From: Sphingobacteriaceae bacterium GW460-11-11-14-LB5
Lineage (GTDB): Bacteria > Bacteroidota > Bacteroidia > Sphingobacteriales > Sphingobacteriaceae
Assembly: GCA_002151545.1 (NCBI GenBank)
Contig: CP021237.1
Location: forward strand, 2,666,001-2,730,000
Reading direction: 5' to 3'
Length of the DNA stretch: 64,000 nt
The notes beneath the pieces are model-generated. The model was not told the DNA's origin and searched no databases. It saw only the letters and a program-made list of their open reading frames with translations. This document shows positions 44,203 to 53,455 of the stretch, one piece after another. The position numbers and the translations under genes were made by a program. Position 1 is the first letter of the stretch. Every line of letters begins with the position of its first letter.

Positions 44203-44426
44203 GTTGCTTTATTTAGTTATAAGGAATAATCAGCAGTAAAAATACTAATTATTTTAGCTTTATTATAAAAAATTATCCACATTAAAACTTTAATAAACTA
44301 AATTAATTAGCCATAAAACTACTTTCAAATATTTTGAAAGCTATTATTACAATTTCATGATCAACAAAAAAGCAGCAGTAAAAACAAGCCTATAAATTAA
44401 ACGTTATACTTGTAAAAAACAGCTAT

Positions 44427-45080
44427 ATGGCAACTGCTCAGCAAATTAGAAAAGCATATTTAGATTATGTTTTAACCAACGATGAAAAACCAAAATCGGT
44501 TTATATTTTTGTGAAAAAGCTTAAAATTACCGAGGCTGATTTTTATCAGTTTTTCTCTTCTTTCGAAAGCATAGAAAAAACAATCTGGTTCGAACTTACC
44601 TTCGAAACCATTAGCAAAATCAAAGAACAGGAAGTTTGGCCCCAGTATACTTCCAGAGAAAAAATGCTTTCTTTCTTTTACAGTTACCTGGAAAACCTGA
44701 AAAACGAACGCAGTTTTGTGATTTACAGTTTAAAGAATCACCATGGTAAATTTTCTACTCCTGATGTTCTGGCTGGCGTAAAACCCATTTTCGAAAATTT
44801 TGCTCAGGAAATTATTGAAGAAGGTTTAGATAGTGGCGAACTTGCTGAACGTCGTTTTTTAAGTAAGCGTTACAAAGATGCATTATGGATTCAGTATGCT
44901 TTTATTGTTAATTTCTGGATCAACGATGATAGCGAAGGTTTTGAAAAAAGCGACGAAGCCATCGAAAAAGGCATCAATGTCACTTTTGATCTTTTTCAGC
45001 ATTCGCCAATTGATAATTTATTGGAATACGGAAAGTTTTTATCCAGAAATGGGAAGTTTGCAGATAAGATGAGGTTTTAA
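44427..45080 (+). CDS. TetR-family transcriptional regulator
   Basis: 217 residues. The N-terminal TetR-type HTH is about 5-50, with SVYIFVKKLKITEADFYQFF matching the recognition-helix region. The C-terminal ligand-binding and dimerisation part is all helical (ERSFVIYSLKNHHGKF, FIVNFWINDDSEGFEKSDE). Its effector is unknown. 7 nt upstream of an ABC1 kinase gene, so the two form an operon and the regulator may control that gene. Confidence 0.8.
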   Translation: MATAQQIRKAYLDYVLTNDEKPKSVYIFVKKLKITEADFYQFFSSFESIEKTIWFELTFETISKIKEQEVWPQYTSREKMLSFFYSYLENLKNERSFVIYSLKNHHGKFSTPDVLAGVKPIFENFAQEIIEEGLDSGELAERRFLSKRYKDALWIQYAFIVNFWINDDSEGFEKSDEAIEKGINVTFDLFQHSPIDNLLEYGKFLSRNGKFADKMRF

Positions 45081-45087
45081 ATACCAG

Positions 45088-46386
45088 ATGAAGACACAAA
45101 AAAGTATTCCAACTACCAAGGTAGAGCGTTCGGCAAAATTTGTTAAAACCGGTATTCAGATTGGGGGCAATTATATTAAACATTACTCCAAAAAATTGTT
45201 TAACCCTGAAATGGACCGCGAACAGCTAAACGAAGATAATGCCACCGACATTTATAAATCACTGAGCGAATTAAAGGGAAGTGCCTTAAAAATTGCACAG
45301 ATGCTGAGCATGGATAAAAATATCCTGCCAAAATCATATGTAGATAAATTTACCCAGTCGCAATACAATGCCCCGCCCCTTTCGGGTCCATTAATTGTCC
45401 GGACTTTTACCAAAAATTTCGGTAAAACACCTGAAAACATTTTCGATAGTTTTAACTTAAGCTCCAGCAATGCAGCTTCTATCGGACAGGTGCACCAGGC
45501 AACGCTTAATGGTAAAAAACTGGCCGTTAAAATTCAATATCCAGGTGTAGGTGATAGCATTTCTTCTGATTTAAAACTGGTAAAACCTTTCGCTTTCCGT
45601 TTATTGGGCATGTCGGAAAGGGAATTGAATATCTATATTAAAGAAGTTGAAGAACGTTTGCTCGAAGAAACAGATTACGAACTGGAAGTTAGGCGTTCAA
45701 TAGAATTTTCTGAAGCCTGTAAAAACCTCTCTCATGTGATTTTTCCGAAATATTATCCCGAATTATCTGGAAAGCGGATCATTACCATGGATTGGATTGA
45801 TGGCTTACATTTAAAAGAGTTTTTACAAACCAATCCTTCTCAAGCGCTGCGAAATAAAATCGGTCAGGCGCTGTGGGATTTCTACAACTTTCAACAGCAC
45901 GAACTCAGGGCCGTACATGCCGATCCACATCCGGGAAATTTTATGATTACGCCGGACGAAAATTTGGGTGTAATTGATTTTGGCTGTATTAAGGAAATGC
46001 CTGATGATTTTTATTACCCGTTTTTCTCCTTAATTTCAACTGATGTAATTCATGATAAAAATAAAACGATAGATGCTTTTAGAAAACTGGACATGATTCA
46101 TGCAGACGATTCTCCTGAACAGGTTGAGTTTTATCATCAATCGTATAGAGAGATGATCAGCCTGTTTGCCAAGCCTTATACCAGTAAATCTTTCGATTTT
46201 AGTAAGCCTGACTTTTTTGAGCAACTGTATAGGTATGGTGAAAAGATTTCGAAAATGCCGGAATTTAAGCAGGCACGGGGCGTAAAACATTTTATTTATG
46301 TTAACCGGACTAATTTTGGCCTGTATACGATATTACATGAATTAAAGGCAACGGTTAAAACAGATACTTATAAACCTAATGTATAG
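45088..46386 (+). CDS. ABC1/AarF/UbiB-family atypical kinase
   Basis: 432 residues, cytosolic or membrane-associated. Family motifs: KGSALKIAQMLSMD (the KxGQ-like region), the ATP Lys in LAVKIQYPGV, and the catalytic HADPHPGNFMI with metal-binding D in GVIDFGCIKE. UbiB proteins support quinone biosynthesis in other bacteria. Whether this one acts on menaquinone or lipid is not clear. The gene follows the TetR-type regulator. Confidence 0.88.
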   Translation: MKTQKSIPTTKVERSAKFVKTGIQIGGNYIKHYSKKLFNPEMDREQLNEDNATDIYKSLSELKGSALKIAQMLSMDKNILPKSYVDKFTQSQYNAPPLSGPLIVRTFTKNFGKTPENIFDSFNLSSSNAASIGQVHQATLNGKKLAVKIQYPGVGDSISSDLKLVKPFAFRLLGMSERELNIYIKEVEERLLEETDYELEVRRSIEFSEACKNLSHVIFPKYYPELSGKRIITMDWIDGLHLKEFLQTNPSQALRNKIGQALWDFYNFQQHELRAVHADPHPGNFMITPDENLGVIDFGCIKEMPDDFYYPFFSLISTDVIHDKNKTIDAFRKLDMIHADDSPEQVEFYHQSYREMISLFAKPYTSKSFDFSKPDFFEQLYRYGEKISKMPEFKQARGVKHFIYVNRTNFGLYTILHELKATVKTDTYKPNV

Positions 46387-46667
46387 TGCATAGTTGTCAT
46401 TTCAAGCTCGGGGCTTCGAGAAGAAATTTATATTACTTTGATATTGGTCCTTCCTTACTGGATGAATACTAACCATTAAGGAATTAAGAAAATTAAGGTT
46501 TTTCTAAGATGTTATAGAGGAAGTTATCTCTTTGGAAGATCCGTCATTTCGAGCGTAGCCGAGAAATCTATGAGTAAATTTTAATAATACAACTTATAAA
46601 CTTCTCTCTCTAAAGTTCGGAATTGCTCTCCAGCCGCAAAAACGACCATTCGATCGAATAAGCTATT
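46387..46667. repeat. 281-bp gap with two family II repeat halves
   Basis: GTCATTTCAAGCTCGGGGC at 46396 and CGTCATTTCGAGCGTAGCCG at 46544 are single or poorly paired family II copies; a degenerate partner is near 46620. No gene in this stretch. Confidence 0.6.
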
Positions 46668-47024
46668 TTATGAATTTTTCTTTACTACTTCAACCATATG
46701 ATCGATATCAAATGGTTTTTCGATATAGTCATCAGCTTTGCAATCTTCGGCCTGTTGTGGTAAGTTATTTGATGTTGAGGTTAGCACGGCCGATACATCT
46801 TCGGTTTCAGGGTCAGATTTAAGTTCTTTAATCACCTCTGATCCTTTCTTTTTACCCTTGATGTGATCATCTACAATCACTACATCGGGTTCAATTTCAT
46901 CTATTTTATCTATCGGCTCGGTTGTCAATGATGCCGTAACATCAAAGCCTTCCTCTTCCAATACCTGGTCCATTATATCGAGGATATCTTTATTATCCTG
47001 AACAAGTACAACCTTTTTCTTCAT
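46668..47024 (-). CDS. Stand-alone response regulator receiver protein
   Basis: 118 residues, just a receiver domain with no output domain. Phospho-acceptor D52 in VVIVDDHIKG and K in YIEKPFD are present, as is the switch Thr in AVLTSTSN. Of the usual acidic pair only D10 remains (VQDN, with Q9 in place of Asp), so Mg2+ binding may be weaker. Probably a CheY-like relay. No kinase is adjacent. Confidence 0.85.
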   Translation of the reverse strand: MKKKVVLVQDNKDILDIMDQVLEEEGFDVTASLTTEPIDKIDEIEPDVVIVDDHIKGKKKGSEVIKELKSDPETEDVSAVLTSTSNNLPQQAEDCKADDYIEKPFDIDHMVEVVKKNS

Positions 47025-47293
47025 AAATAAACAGACTAAATTCTCACTAAAGATAAAGAAAAAGACTAATCCAATAATAAATCTTAAAATATTTTACAAT
47101 TGGTTAGTAAATGTTGCAGGTTTTCGTCTTGAATTAATGCCTGTTCGTCGAGTATTACCTATCGATTGTATAAAAACGCAACATGGCCTGCAACGTTTTT
47201 CATTTCATTGCGTCTTATCTACAAAACTACAACAAAAAGACTTAAACATTTAAATAACAATTAATTAACATTTAATTATTAAATAAAAATATT

Positions 47294-47896
47294 ATGAAAA
47301 CCTCAATCAAAACCCTAATCGCAACTTCATTAACAGCAATCGTTTTATCTTCAGCAGTATTTACTACAAGTGTTTCTGCAACAGAAAAAGAACCGGATGC
47401 CATTTTAAAAATATCGGCTTTTAAAAGAATTTCTGTAAAAGGAAATGTAGAAGTAACCATTATCCAGCGGAGTAATCCTGGCATTTCTTATACTGATGAC
47501 AACACCGGAACAGCAAAGGTGATGCAGGATGGTGATAATTTAAAAATCGCTTCTACCAGTACCGAAAAAGCAAAATTAACCGTTTATGTAAACGATTTTT
47601 ACAGAATTGAAGCTTCAGAAAATGCAATTGTTAAAACAGAAGGAAAACTAAGAACTAAATATCTTCAGATCTTTTTAAAAGGAAATGCACATGCCGAAAT
47701 CAATACCAGCTCAGAAGGTTTATATACTGTAATTTCTGATCAGGCAGATTTAAAATTAAGTGGTTCTACTGATAACCATACTTTAGTAATGGGTAAATCG
47801 CAAAAATTAACCATCGATAGATTTGCAGCTTTGAAAACCAACATCAGCTCTGTAGAAACTGTGGCTGTTGAAAAAGAAATTGCCGCAATCAAATAA
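47294..47896 (+). CDS. GIN-domain (DUF2807) exported protein
   Basis: 200 residues with a signal peptide (TTSVSATE region). The GIN (putative auto-transporter adhesin head) domain runs about 35-190, with a right-handed beta-helix pattern: FKRISVKGNVEVTIIQ, FYRIEASENAIVKT, YLQIFLKGNAHAEI. Likely periplasmic or surface; function unknown. Its end faces the proteolytic operon across a shared hairpin. Confidence 0.82.
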   Translation: MKTSIKTLIATSLTAIVLSSAVFTTSVSATEKEPDAILKISAFKRISVKGNVEVTIIQRSNPGISYTDDNTGTAKVMQDGDNLKIASTSTEKAKLTVYVNDFYRIEASENAIVKTEGKLRTKYLQIFLKGNAHAEINTSSEGLYTVISDQADLKLSGSTDNHTLVMGKSQKLTIDRFAALKTNISSVETVAVEKEIAAIK

Positions 47897-47917
47897 TCAT
47901 AAAACACACCAATGAAA

Positions 47918-47952
47918 CAAGGCTTTCTGATCGCAATCAGAAAGCCTTTTGT
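47918..47952. terminator. Bidirectional terminator ending the uptake operon and the GIN gene
   Basis: GGCTTTCTGAT (47921-47931) and ATCAGAAAGCC (47936-47946) pair perfectly around a 4-nt loop, with A/T runs on both sides. It lies between the convergent GIN gene and the last gene of the SusCD operon. Confidence 0.85.
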
Positions 47953-47964
47953 TTTTAAAGGTGA

Positions 47965-49494
47965 TTATATTATAAACTTCTTTAATTCTATTTTCATTTT
48001 CTGCTGGTTTCGGTTAACCTCCAGTTGAATTTTATTCCTGGCTAAAACCCTCAATTGTTGTGTGATCTGATCAACAGATTCGGGCACAAGCTGATTAACT
48101 TTTATCAGTTCATCACCCTTTCTCAAACCCGCCTGATAAGCCAAACCATCCTCATCAACATTTTTAACAATAAATTTACCACCCTCTTTCTGGAAACCCA
48201 AACCCAGTGCATACAATGGTACAATTGGTGTTTCGAAATTTTTATTCGGACTTAACTGGATATAGTTTAAACTATAATTAAACAGCATATTGAATTTACC
48301 GATTAGCGACATGCCCAACAAACCATGACTGTTAAAACCATATGGATTTTGTTCTTTGGGCAAATCGACCGTTACCACGGGGTTGTTAAGATTATAGCCT
48401 GCAATACTAATTGCATCAATCCCTCCAATTTGCGCTTTACTAATCTGATTGGTTAAATCCATCGAAGCACTTGATCTTTTATTTCTCAATTTATCAACCA
48501 GGCCATTTACATAAGTATTTAAAAAATAATTACCTGAAATACTGCCACCATTACCGGTATCAAACATTAAAATACTGGGATAATTAATGCCATTCACTTT
48601 TAATGTAACTTCTAATTTGGCTGTATTTCCATTCAGTTTTACAGGTACTTTATTTCCTGTTGATTGATCAAAATAGCCGAAATTATAAATACTCATCAAG
48701 TTATCGTCTAAATTAACGGCAACCTGATAATCTTTTAAAAGATCAAAGCCAATAATGCCATCCATTGGCTGGCCTACTACCTGCGATAAAGCATTTAAAT
48801 TGGCAACAACAACTTGTTTCCCCCGCACATTTACACCTTCGATATTTAACGCTAATGAATCGATGGTTTTAAATTGTCCGCCCTTACCCGCTGTTTTAAT
48901 ATCGATGGCTTTTTGATTGATTTTTATATTTAAGCTTGTGGCCAGACTTTCATTTATAGTTGTTGCACCCGCACCGCTATCGAACAGGAAATTGTATTTT
49001 TTACCTGCTATGGCTACTTCTACAAACATTAAACCTGCTGAACGTTTAACATTTACTTTCGACAGTAATTTAGCTGGTTGCAATTCTTGAAAAACAGGAT
49101 CAGCAAGCCCCATTAACAGCTCGAAATGACCGATTCTTTCAAAAGTTAAAAACTTGCTCATCCGCAACCAGGAGATCATTTTCGGTCCAGTTTTTGGAAC
49201 GGCAACCTGTTTTGCATAGATTTTATTGTTCTTTTTAACTACCGTTTCATAATAAACCGTATCTAAAATAACCGGATTTACGAGTTGCGGCACAACCGGA
49301 TACACATCCCTGTCACTATATTCGGCAATACGAAAAGATGGATCGAGTGCATCGAGGATATTTTTAATATGATGTGTCTTTAAATTTTCACCAAACTGCT
49401 GCAATGCATATTTAATCTGAACATCATTGGCTTCCTGTTGTGCAAATGCATGTTGACTAATCAACAAAAGCACAATATATACTATTTTTTTCAT
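47965..49494 (-). CDS. Exported two-lobed aspartic protease with PDZ domain
   Basis: 509 residues with signal peptide (about 1-19, HAFAQ-Q). Two retropepsin-like lobes each have the catalytic Asp motif: D172 in LFDSGAGATTIN and D312 in MFDTGNGGS. A PDZ domain (about 425-505) includes GLAYQAGLRKGDELIKVN. The two Asp motifs could form a complete active site in one chain. Last gene of the sigma-SusCD operon, 5 nt after the S8 peptidase gene. It probably cuts peptides or a partner protein in the periplasm. Confidence 0.88.
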   Translation of the reverse strand: MKKIVYIVLLLISQHAFAQQEANDVQIKYALQQFGENLKTHHIKNILDALDPSFRIAEYSDRDVYPVVPQLVNPVILDTVYYETVVKKNNKIYAKQVAVPKTGPKMISWLRMSKFLTFERIGHFELLMGLADPVFQELQPAKLLSKVNVKRSAGLMFVEVAIAGKKYNFLFDSGAGATTINESLATSLNIKINQKAIDIKTAGKGGQFKTIDSLALNIEGVNVRGKQVVVANLNALSQVVGQPMDGIIGFDLLKDYQVAVNLDDNLMSIYNFGYFDQSTGNKVPVKLNGNTAKLEVTLKVNGINYPSILMFDTGNGGSISGNYFLNTYVNGLVDKLRNKRSSASMDLTNQISKAQIGGIDAISIAGYNLNNPVVTVDLPKEQNPYGFNSHGLLGMSLIGKFNMLFNYSLNYIQLSPNKNFETPIVPLYALGLGFQKEGGKFIVKNVDEDGLAYQAGLRKGDELIKVNQLVPESVDQITQQLRVLARNKIQLEVNRNQQKMKIELKKFII

Positions 49495-49499
49495 GGTAG

Positions 49500-51125
49500 T
49501 TATTTAGTTGAATGAGTAGATTGATCGGCCATTTTCAAGGCCTGATAAGCATTAACGATTCCACCAGAAACAGAAATGTTCTGTAGCTTTTGCTTTCCCT
49601 GCCATTCTTCCGGAACGATGGTTACCGTTTTCATTAAAATATTTCTAATCTCCGGAGCTGATAATTTTGGATAATAGGAACGCAATAATGCTGCAATACC
49701 ACAAACTACGGGAGAGGCCATACTGGTACCATGCATGCCCGAGTACTTATTATCAATCATGGTCGAATACACATCAAAACCCGGTGCAAAAAGATCTACC
49801 GATTTCTTCCCATAATTAGAGAAGCCCATAATTTCGCCAAATGGACTGGTTGCCCCTACTGTAATTACATTTTTCGCCTGTTTACCATTGTTATAAAACT
49901 GTGAAGGATAAAAAACAAATTGATCAGTATCTTCGGTAAAATTCCCTCCACCTCTTACAATCACGACATCCTTTTTTTCTGCGTACCGAATGGCTTCATC
50001 AACCAGGTATTTCAAGGGTGAAACACGTTTTCCAAAACTCATATTGATTAGCTGTGCTCCGTTATCTACGGCATAACAGATCGCTTTGGCTACATCCCGG
50101 TCATACTCATCCCCACTTGGCACCACTACACGGATCGGCATAATTTCTACCTGACCAGCAATACCTTCAATACCCAGGTTATTGGTACGGTCTGCAGCGA
50201 TAATTCCAGCCACATGTGTTCCATGATCAGAACTTTGAAAACTCAATTGATTATTGCCCCAGTTTTGCCCGTCCTTAACGTCTTCCATTACAAAAGCACG
50301 GTCATCTTTCGATGCTGCAACCAATTTATTCTGATAATTAATTTTAGCCTGACTGATCATAAAATCGCCCATGGTATATAAAATATTTGCAGGCTGACTT
50401 ACACTATATTTCGCCCCCTGAGCTCTTAATTTTAAAAGTTCGAAAGCAAAAACTAAATCTTTATCGTTTGCGAACTCCGGTTTTTCTTCGTTAAAAGTCT
50501 GAATAGTAACCACCTTATTGGGGTACTTTTTACGGAAATAATGATCAATTGAATCAAATTTAGAAGCCATTTTTTCCGCTAAACCGATCGAAGATGCCGT
50601 TCTGTATACATCCGATTTACGTTTAACAAGTTCTAAATATTTTTTCTCTTCCCCTTTTAATTTTGTGGTATCTACATTTTCATATTTACGGACCAAACGC
50701 AAATATTCACGGTCATTTTCGTTGGCCGTAACCTGAATATTCCTTTTTCCATCAGCACTGCCTAAGAAGTTCCATCCATGAATATCATCTATGTAGCCAT
50801 TATGATCATCATCTATTCCATTATCAGGAATCTCTTTTTTATTGGTCCAGATTACTGATTTTAAATCTTCATGGTTAATGTCAACACCGGCATCAATCAC
50901 GGCCACCAGCACTTTATTAGCGGTCTTTCCTTTCAAAATTTCGGCGTAAGCTTTGTTTACCTCCGTACCATAAACACTATCCTTATCGAAGGATAACAGG
51001 TGCCAGTTTTGAGGATGATGTGTAAACAGGTCTTTCTTTTTAGCTGCAGATAAACCACCTTTTTGCTGTGCATTTAGACAAAGCGGTAGCCATAAGACCA
51101 GGAATAGTCTTGTTATTTTTTTCAT
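49500..51125 (-). CDS. Exported S8 (subtilisin) serine protease
   Basis: 541 residues with signal peptide (LCLNAQ-Q). The catalytic triad is complete: D78 in VAVIDAGVD, H301 in DHGTHVAG, and S468 in HGTSMASPV, with the oxyanion N395 in GGGNFTED. An insert of roughly 150 residues between D and H, rich in Lys and Glu, enlarges the domain. Probably periplasmic or exported to the surface. Member of the operon, 32 nt downstream of the TlpA-like gene. With the aspartic protease it gives the locus two different proteases. Confidence 0.9.
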   Translation of the reverse strand: MKKITRLFLVLWLPLCLNAQQKGGLSAAKKKDLFTHHPQNWHLLSFDKDSVYGTEVNKAYAEILKGKTANKVLVAVIDAGVDINHEDLKSVIWTNKKEIPDNGIDDDHNGYIDDIHGWNFLGSADGKRNIQVTANENDREYLRLVRKYENVDTTKLKGEEKKYLELVKRKSDVYRTASSIGLAEKMASKFDSIDHYFRKKYPNKVVTIQTFNEEKPEFANDKDLVFAFELLKLRAQGAKYSVSQPANILYTMGDFMISQAKINYQNKLVAASKDDRAFVMEDVKDGQNWGNNQLSFQSSDHGTHVAGIIAADRTNNLGIEGIAGQVEIMPIRVVVPSGDEYDRDVAKAICYAVDNGAQLINMSFGKRVSPLKYLVDEAIRYAEKKDVVIVRGGGNFTEDTDQFVFYPSQFYNNGKQAKNVITVGATSPFGEIMGFSNYGKKSVDLFAPGFDVYSTMIDNKYSGMHGTSMASPVVCGIAALLRSYYPKLSAPEIRNILMKTVTIVPEEWQGKQKLQNISVSGGIVNAYQALKMADQSTHSTK

Positions 51126-51157
51126 TTTCGTATTGATTTTTGGTTCTTTCTCTAAAG

Positions 51158-52579
51158 CTATTTGGCTTGGAGCGCTGTTTGAATTAAGGTTTCATAAGCA
51201 GGTTCTGATGCCTGTACAGCATGATCTTCGATAATTTTGCCGTCTTTACCAATTAAGATATACCTGGGTATGCCAGTAATGTTATAAGCTTTTTCGAAAG
51301 CAGATGAAGTTTTATCTCCGGCATGCAGATCAACACCATTCATATTTTTCGATTTCAAAAAAGCAAGCCACTTCGTTTTGGATTCGGCATTATCGGTAGA
51401 GATCGACATAAACACTACATTCGGATTATCTTTATATTTATCGCGGAATTTTAGGAAATATGGGAGTGAATGCATACAAGGAATGCACCAGGTGGCCCAA
51501 ACATCTATCGCCACGACTTTTCCTTTAAAATCAGCCAGACTAATCATTTTTCCGTTAGCATCTGGAATAGAAAAAGTAGGCGCCATTGCGTTTTTAGCAA
51601 CCTTACTGTATTTTTCTCTTAAAGAAATCAAATTTTTCTTGGCTGCCTCATCAGTTGTTTTTTCGATGGCCACAACCATAATTTTGTCCAACTCAGGGTT
51701 CCATCCTTTTATAGAGAGATGATAAACAATACTCTGGCTCAGCTCTTCGTTGATGATCCGTTCGTTGCTTACATTTTTAAGTATATAGGTCATTTTGCCT
51801 AATGATGAATTGTCGCTTAAATCTTCATCTTTGATATTTGCACCCTGACTCAATTTTAAGAACATGTAAAAATTGGACACCAGCGACCTAAGCCCGATAG
51901 ATTTTAATGAATTAACCGCTGGATGATTTAAAGAGATCTGGTTTGCAATACCGAAGAAACGTTGGTCAGCCTTTTCGGTTGGATGTGCCCTTAAATATTG
52001 TAATTTTGCTTCCAGATAGCGTAAATCATTATAGAAACTGGCTACTCGATTAATCCCTGTATCTTTAGATCTGGAAATTAGCTTTGTTTCGGCTTGATAG
52101 GCCTGATCAATTTCTGTTTTGGTTGGGATGCCTTTTTTTTCTTTGCTAAAATTTGCCCAGGCCACATTAATTTCATTAATCAATAAATTATTGATGGTTG
52201 GTTTTCCTGCCAGTTTAATGTTGGTTTCGGTAAGCATTCCTAGCGTAGCGGCTTTCTGTCCGACAGGCCCTCCTATTACAAAGGCACCTGATTTGCGTTC
52301 AGGCAGGATAATTTCGAGACGCTCATTGGGCTGTACGTATACCGGGAAATTATCAATCCAATACACCAAAGCTTCATTTGTAGGGAATTCCAAAACAAAT
52401 TTGCCGTTTTCATCAAATTTCAAGCTTTTATAAAGCACTCTTCCCTGTTTAGAAAAAGCTTCTACAAAAAATCCAGAACTTTTCTCGTTCGCACCTGTCC
52501 TACTGCCATGGATGGTAGCAGAAAATACAGGTAACACAGCAACGGCCGAAATCAATAAACTTAATATTTTTGCTTTCAT
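51158..52579 (-). CDS. TlpA-like thiol-disulfide oxidoreductase with N-terminal domain
   Basis: 473 residues, signal peptide (AVLPVFSATI). The first ~300 residues form an extra domain of DUF4369-like or alpha-helical type. The C-terminal thioredoxin fold (about 335-470) has the W-C-I-P-C site in DVWATWCIPCMHSLP and cis-Pro in NITGIPRYILIGKDG. A periplasmic reductase of this kind can keep cysteines of partner proteins or of imported peptides reduced. Operon member between the metallohydrolase-like gene (2 nt) and the S8 protease (32 nt). Confidence 0.88.
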   Translation of the reverse strand: MKAKILSLLISAVAVLPVFSATIHGSRTGANEKSSGFFVEAFSKQGRVLYKSLKFDENGKFVLEFPTNEALVYWIDNFPVYVQPNERLEIILPERKSGAFVIGGPVGQKAATLGMLTETNIKLAGKPTINNLLINEINVAWANFSKEKKGIPTKTEIDQAYQAETKLISRSKDTGINRVASFYNDLRYLEAKLQYLRAHPTEKADQRFFGIANQISLNHPAVNSLKSIGLRSLVSNFYMFLKLSQGANIKDEDLSDNSSLGKMTYILKNVSNERIINEELSQSIVYHLSIKGWNPELDKIMVVAIEKTTDEAAKKNLISLREKYSKVAKNAMAPTFSIPDANGKMISLADFKGKVVAIDVWATWCIPCMHSLPYFLKFRDKYKDNPNVVFMSISTDNAESKTKWLAFLKSKNMNGVDLHAGDKTSSAFEKAYNITGIPRYILIGKDGKIIEDHAVQASEPAYETLIQTALQAK

Positions 52580-52581
52580 AA

Positions 52582-53442
52582 CTAGTTAATTACACCTGCA
52601 TTACCTATGGCCTGCAAATCGATATTGTATTTCGTTTTATAATAATTGATAATGATATCGTATTTCTTTTTAACCAATCCAGCGGTATCATTTGATGGTT
52701 TTAAGATGGTCGTATCAAGCTCTGCTTTAGTTTTTGAAGTAATTAAAGCGATGTAAGAAAGAAAATCTCTTATAGGTTTGTTATCCTGTAGAGAAACTAA
52801 ATAGGATACATAACCATAGGTATAAAAATTAGTTGCGGTAACCCCTGTTTGGGTATAATTTGTTACAGTGGTAAACTCTACGGGAACATCAAGTTTACCT
52901 CTGTTAAATATGAAGTTGAAAAACTCAGTGTGCAAATTATTTACATATGTTTTTTTCTGTGCATCGGTCATCAGATCAAAATCTGCTGAAAAGTTGCTGA
53001 GGGTAATCTGATTATAATTGGACAAAATAGTGTATTTAGTGGTTGGAGATGCTTTCATCCTTAAATTCTGTCCCAGTAAAACTTTAAATGGAAGGTTATT
53101 TTTCAAAAAATCATCAGAATAATAGTTAAGCCAGTTTTTTTGAATAAACGCAAGTGCTTTACCCACATAGGTTTCATCTGCTATATCTGCAGTGTAAGTT
53201 TCATTAAAGCCATTAGCCAGATATACAGGATTGGAAGCAAAATCTACGGCACTCCATTTATATAGGAAAAATGTGCCGTACTTTTTGTTCAGTTCTACTA
53301 ATATCGGATCGTAATCGTGGTTACCTTGTGGCAGCTTATATTGTACATCTATTTGCGAAGGCGTGAGCGTTTCTTCTTTCTTACATCCCCAAAGCACACA
53401 GCTTAGTATTGCTGTAAAGACTAAATATTTTATTGTTTTCAT
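52582..53442 (-). CDS. Metallohydrolase-like lipoprotein with destroyed zinc site
   Basis: 286 residues from the ATG at 53442. A lipobox (LWGC, C20) makes it an exported lipoprotein. The overall layout (YGTFFLYKWSAVDF, FLKNNLPFKVLLGQNLR, then a helical core) fits the SusD-linked zinc-metallohydrolase lipoprotein family (Peptidase_Mx1/LP_HExxH). Where HExxH is expected (residues 172-176) it reads T-E-F-F-N: both His ligands are lost and only the Glu remains. The third-ligand region is RDFLSYIAL instead of an EDFAE-like motif. So it is probably a substrate-binding pseudo-enzyme. It lies 14 nt from susD. Confidence 0.75.
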   Translation of the reverse strand: MKTIKYLVFTAILSCVLWGCKKEETLTPSQIDVQYKLPQGNHDYDPILVELNKKYGTFFLYKWSAVDFASNPVYLANGFNETYTADIADETYVGKALAFIQKNWLNYYSDDFLKNNLPFKVLLGQNLRMKASPTTKYTILSNYNQITLSNFSADFDLMTDAQKKTYVNNLHTEFFNFIFNRGKLDVPVEFTTVTNYTQTGVTATNFYTYGYVSYLVSLQDNKPIRDFLSYIALITSKTKAELDTTILKPSNDTAGLVKKKYDIIINYYKTKYNIDLQAIGNAGVIN

Positions 53443-53455
53443 TTTCAATCTGAGT

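Noticed and set aside
46668..47024. Possible link of the lone receiver protein to the TetR-ABC1 operon
   Set aside because: They are on opposite strands and separated by a 281-bp repeat-bearing gap, so no operon is supported.
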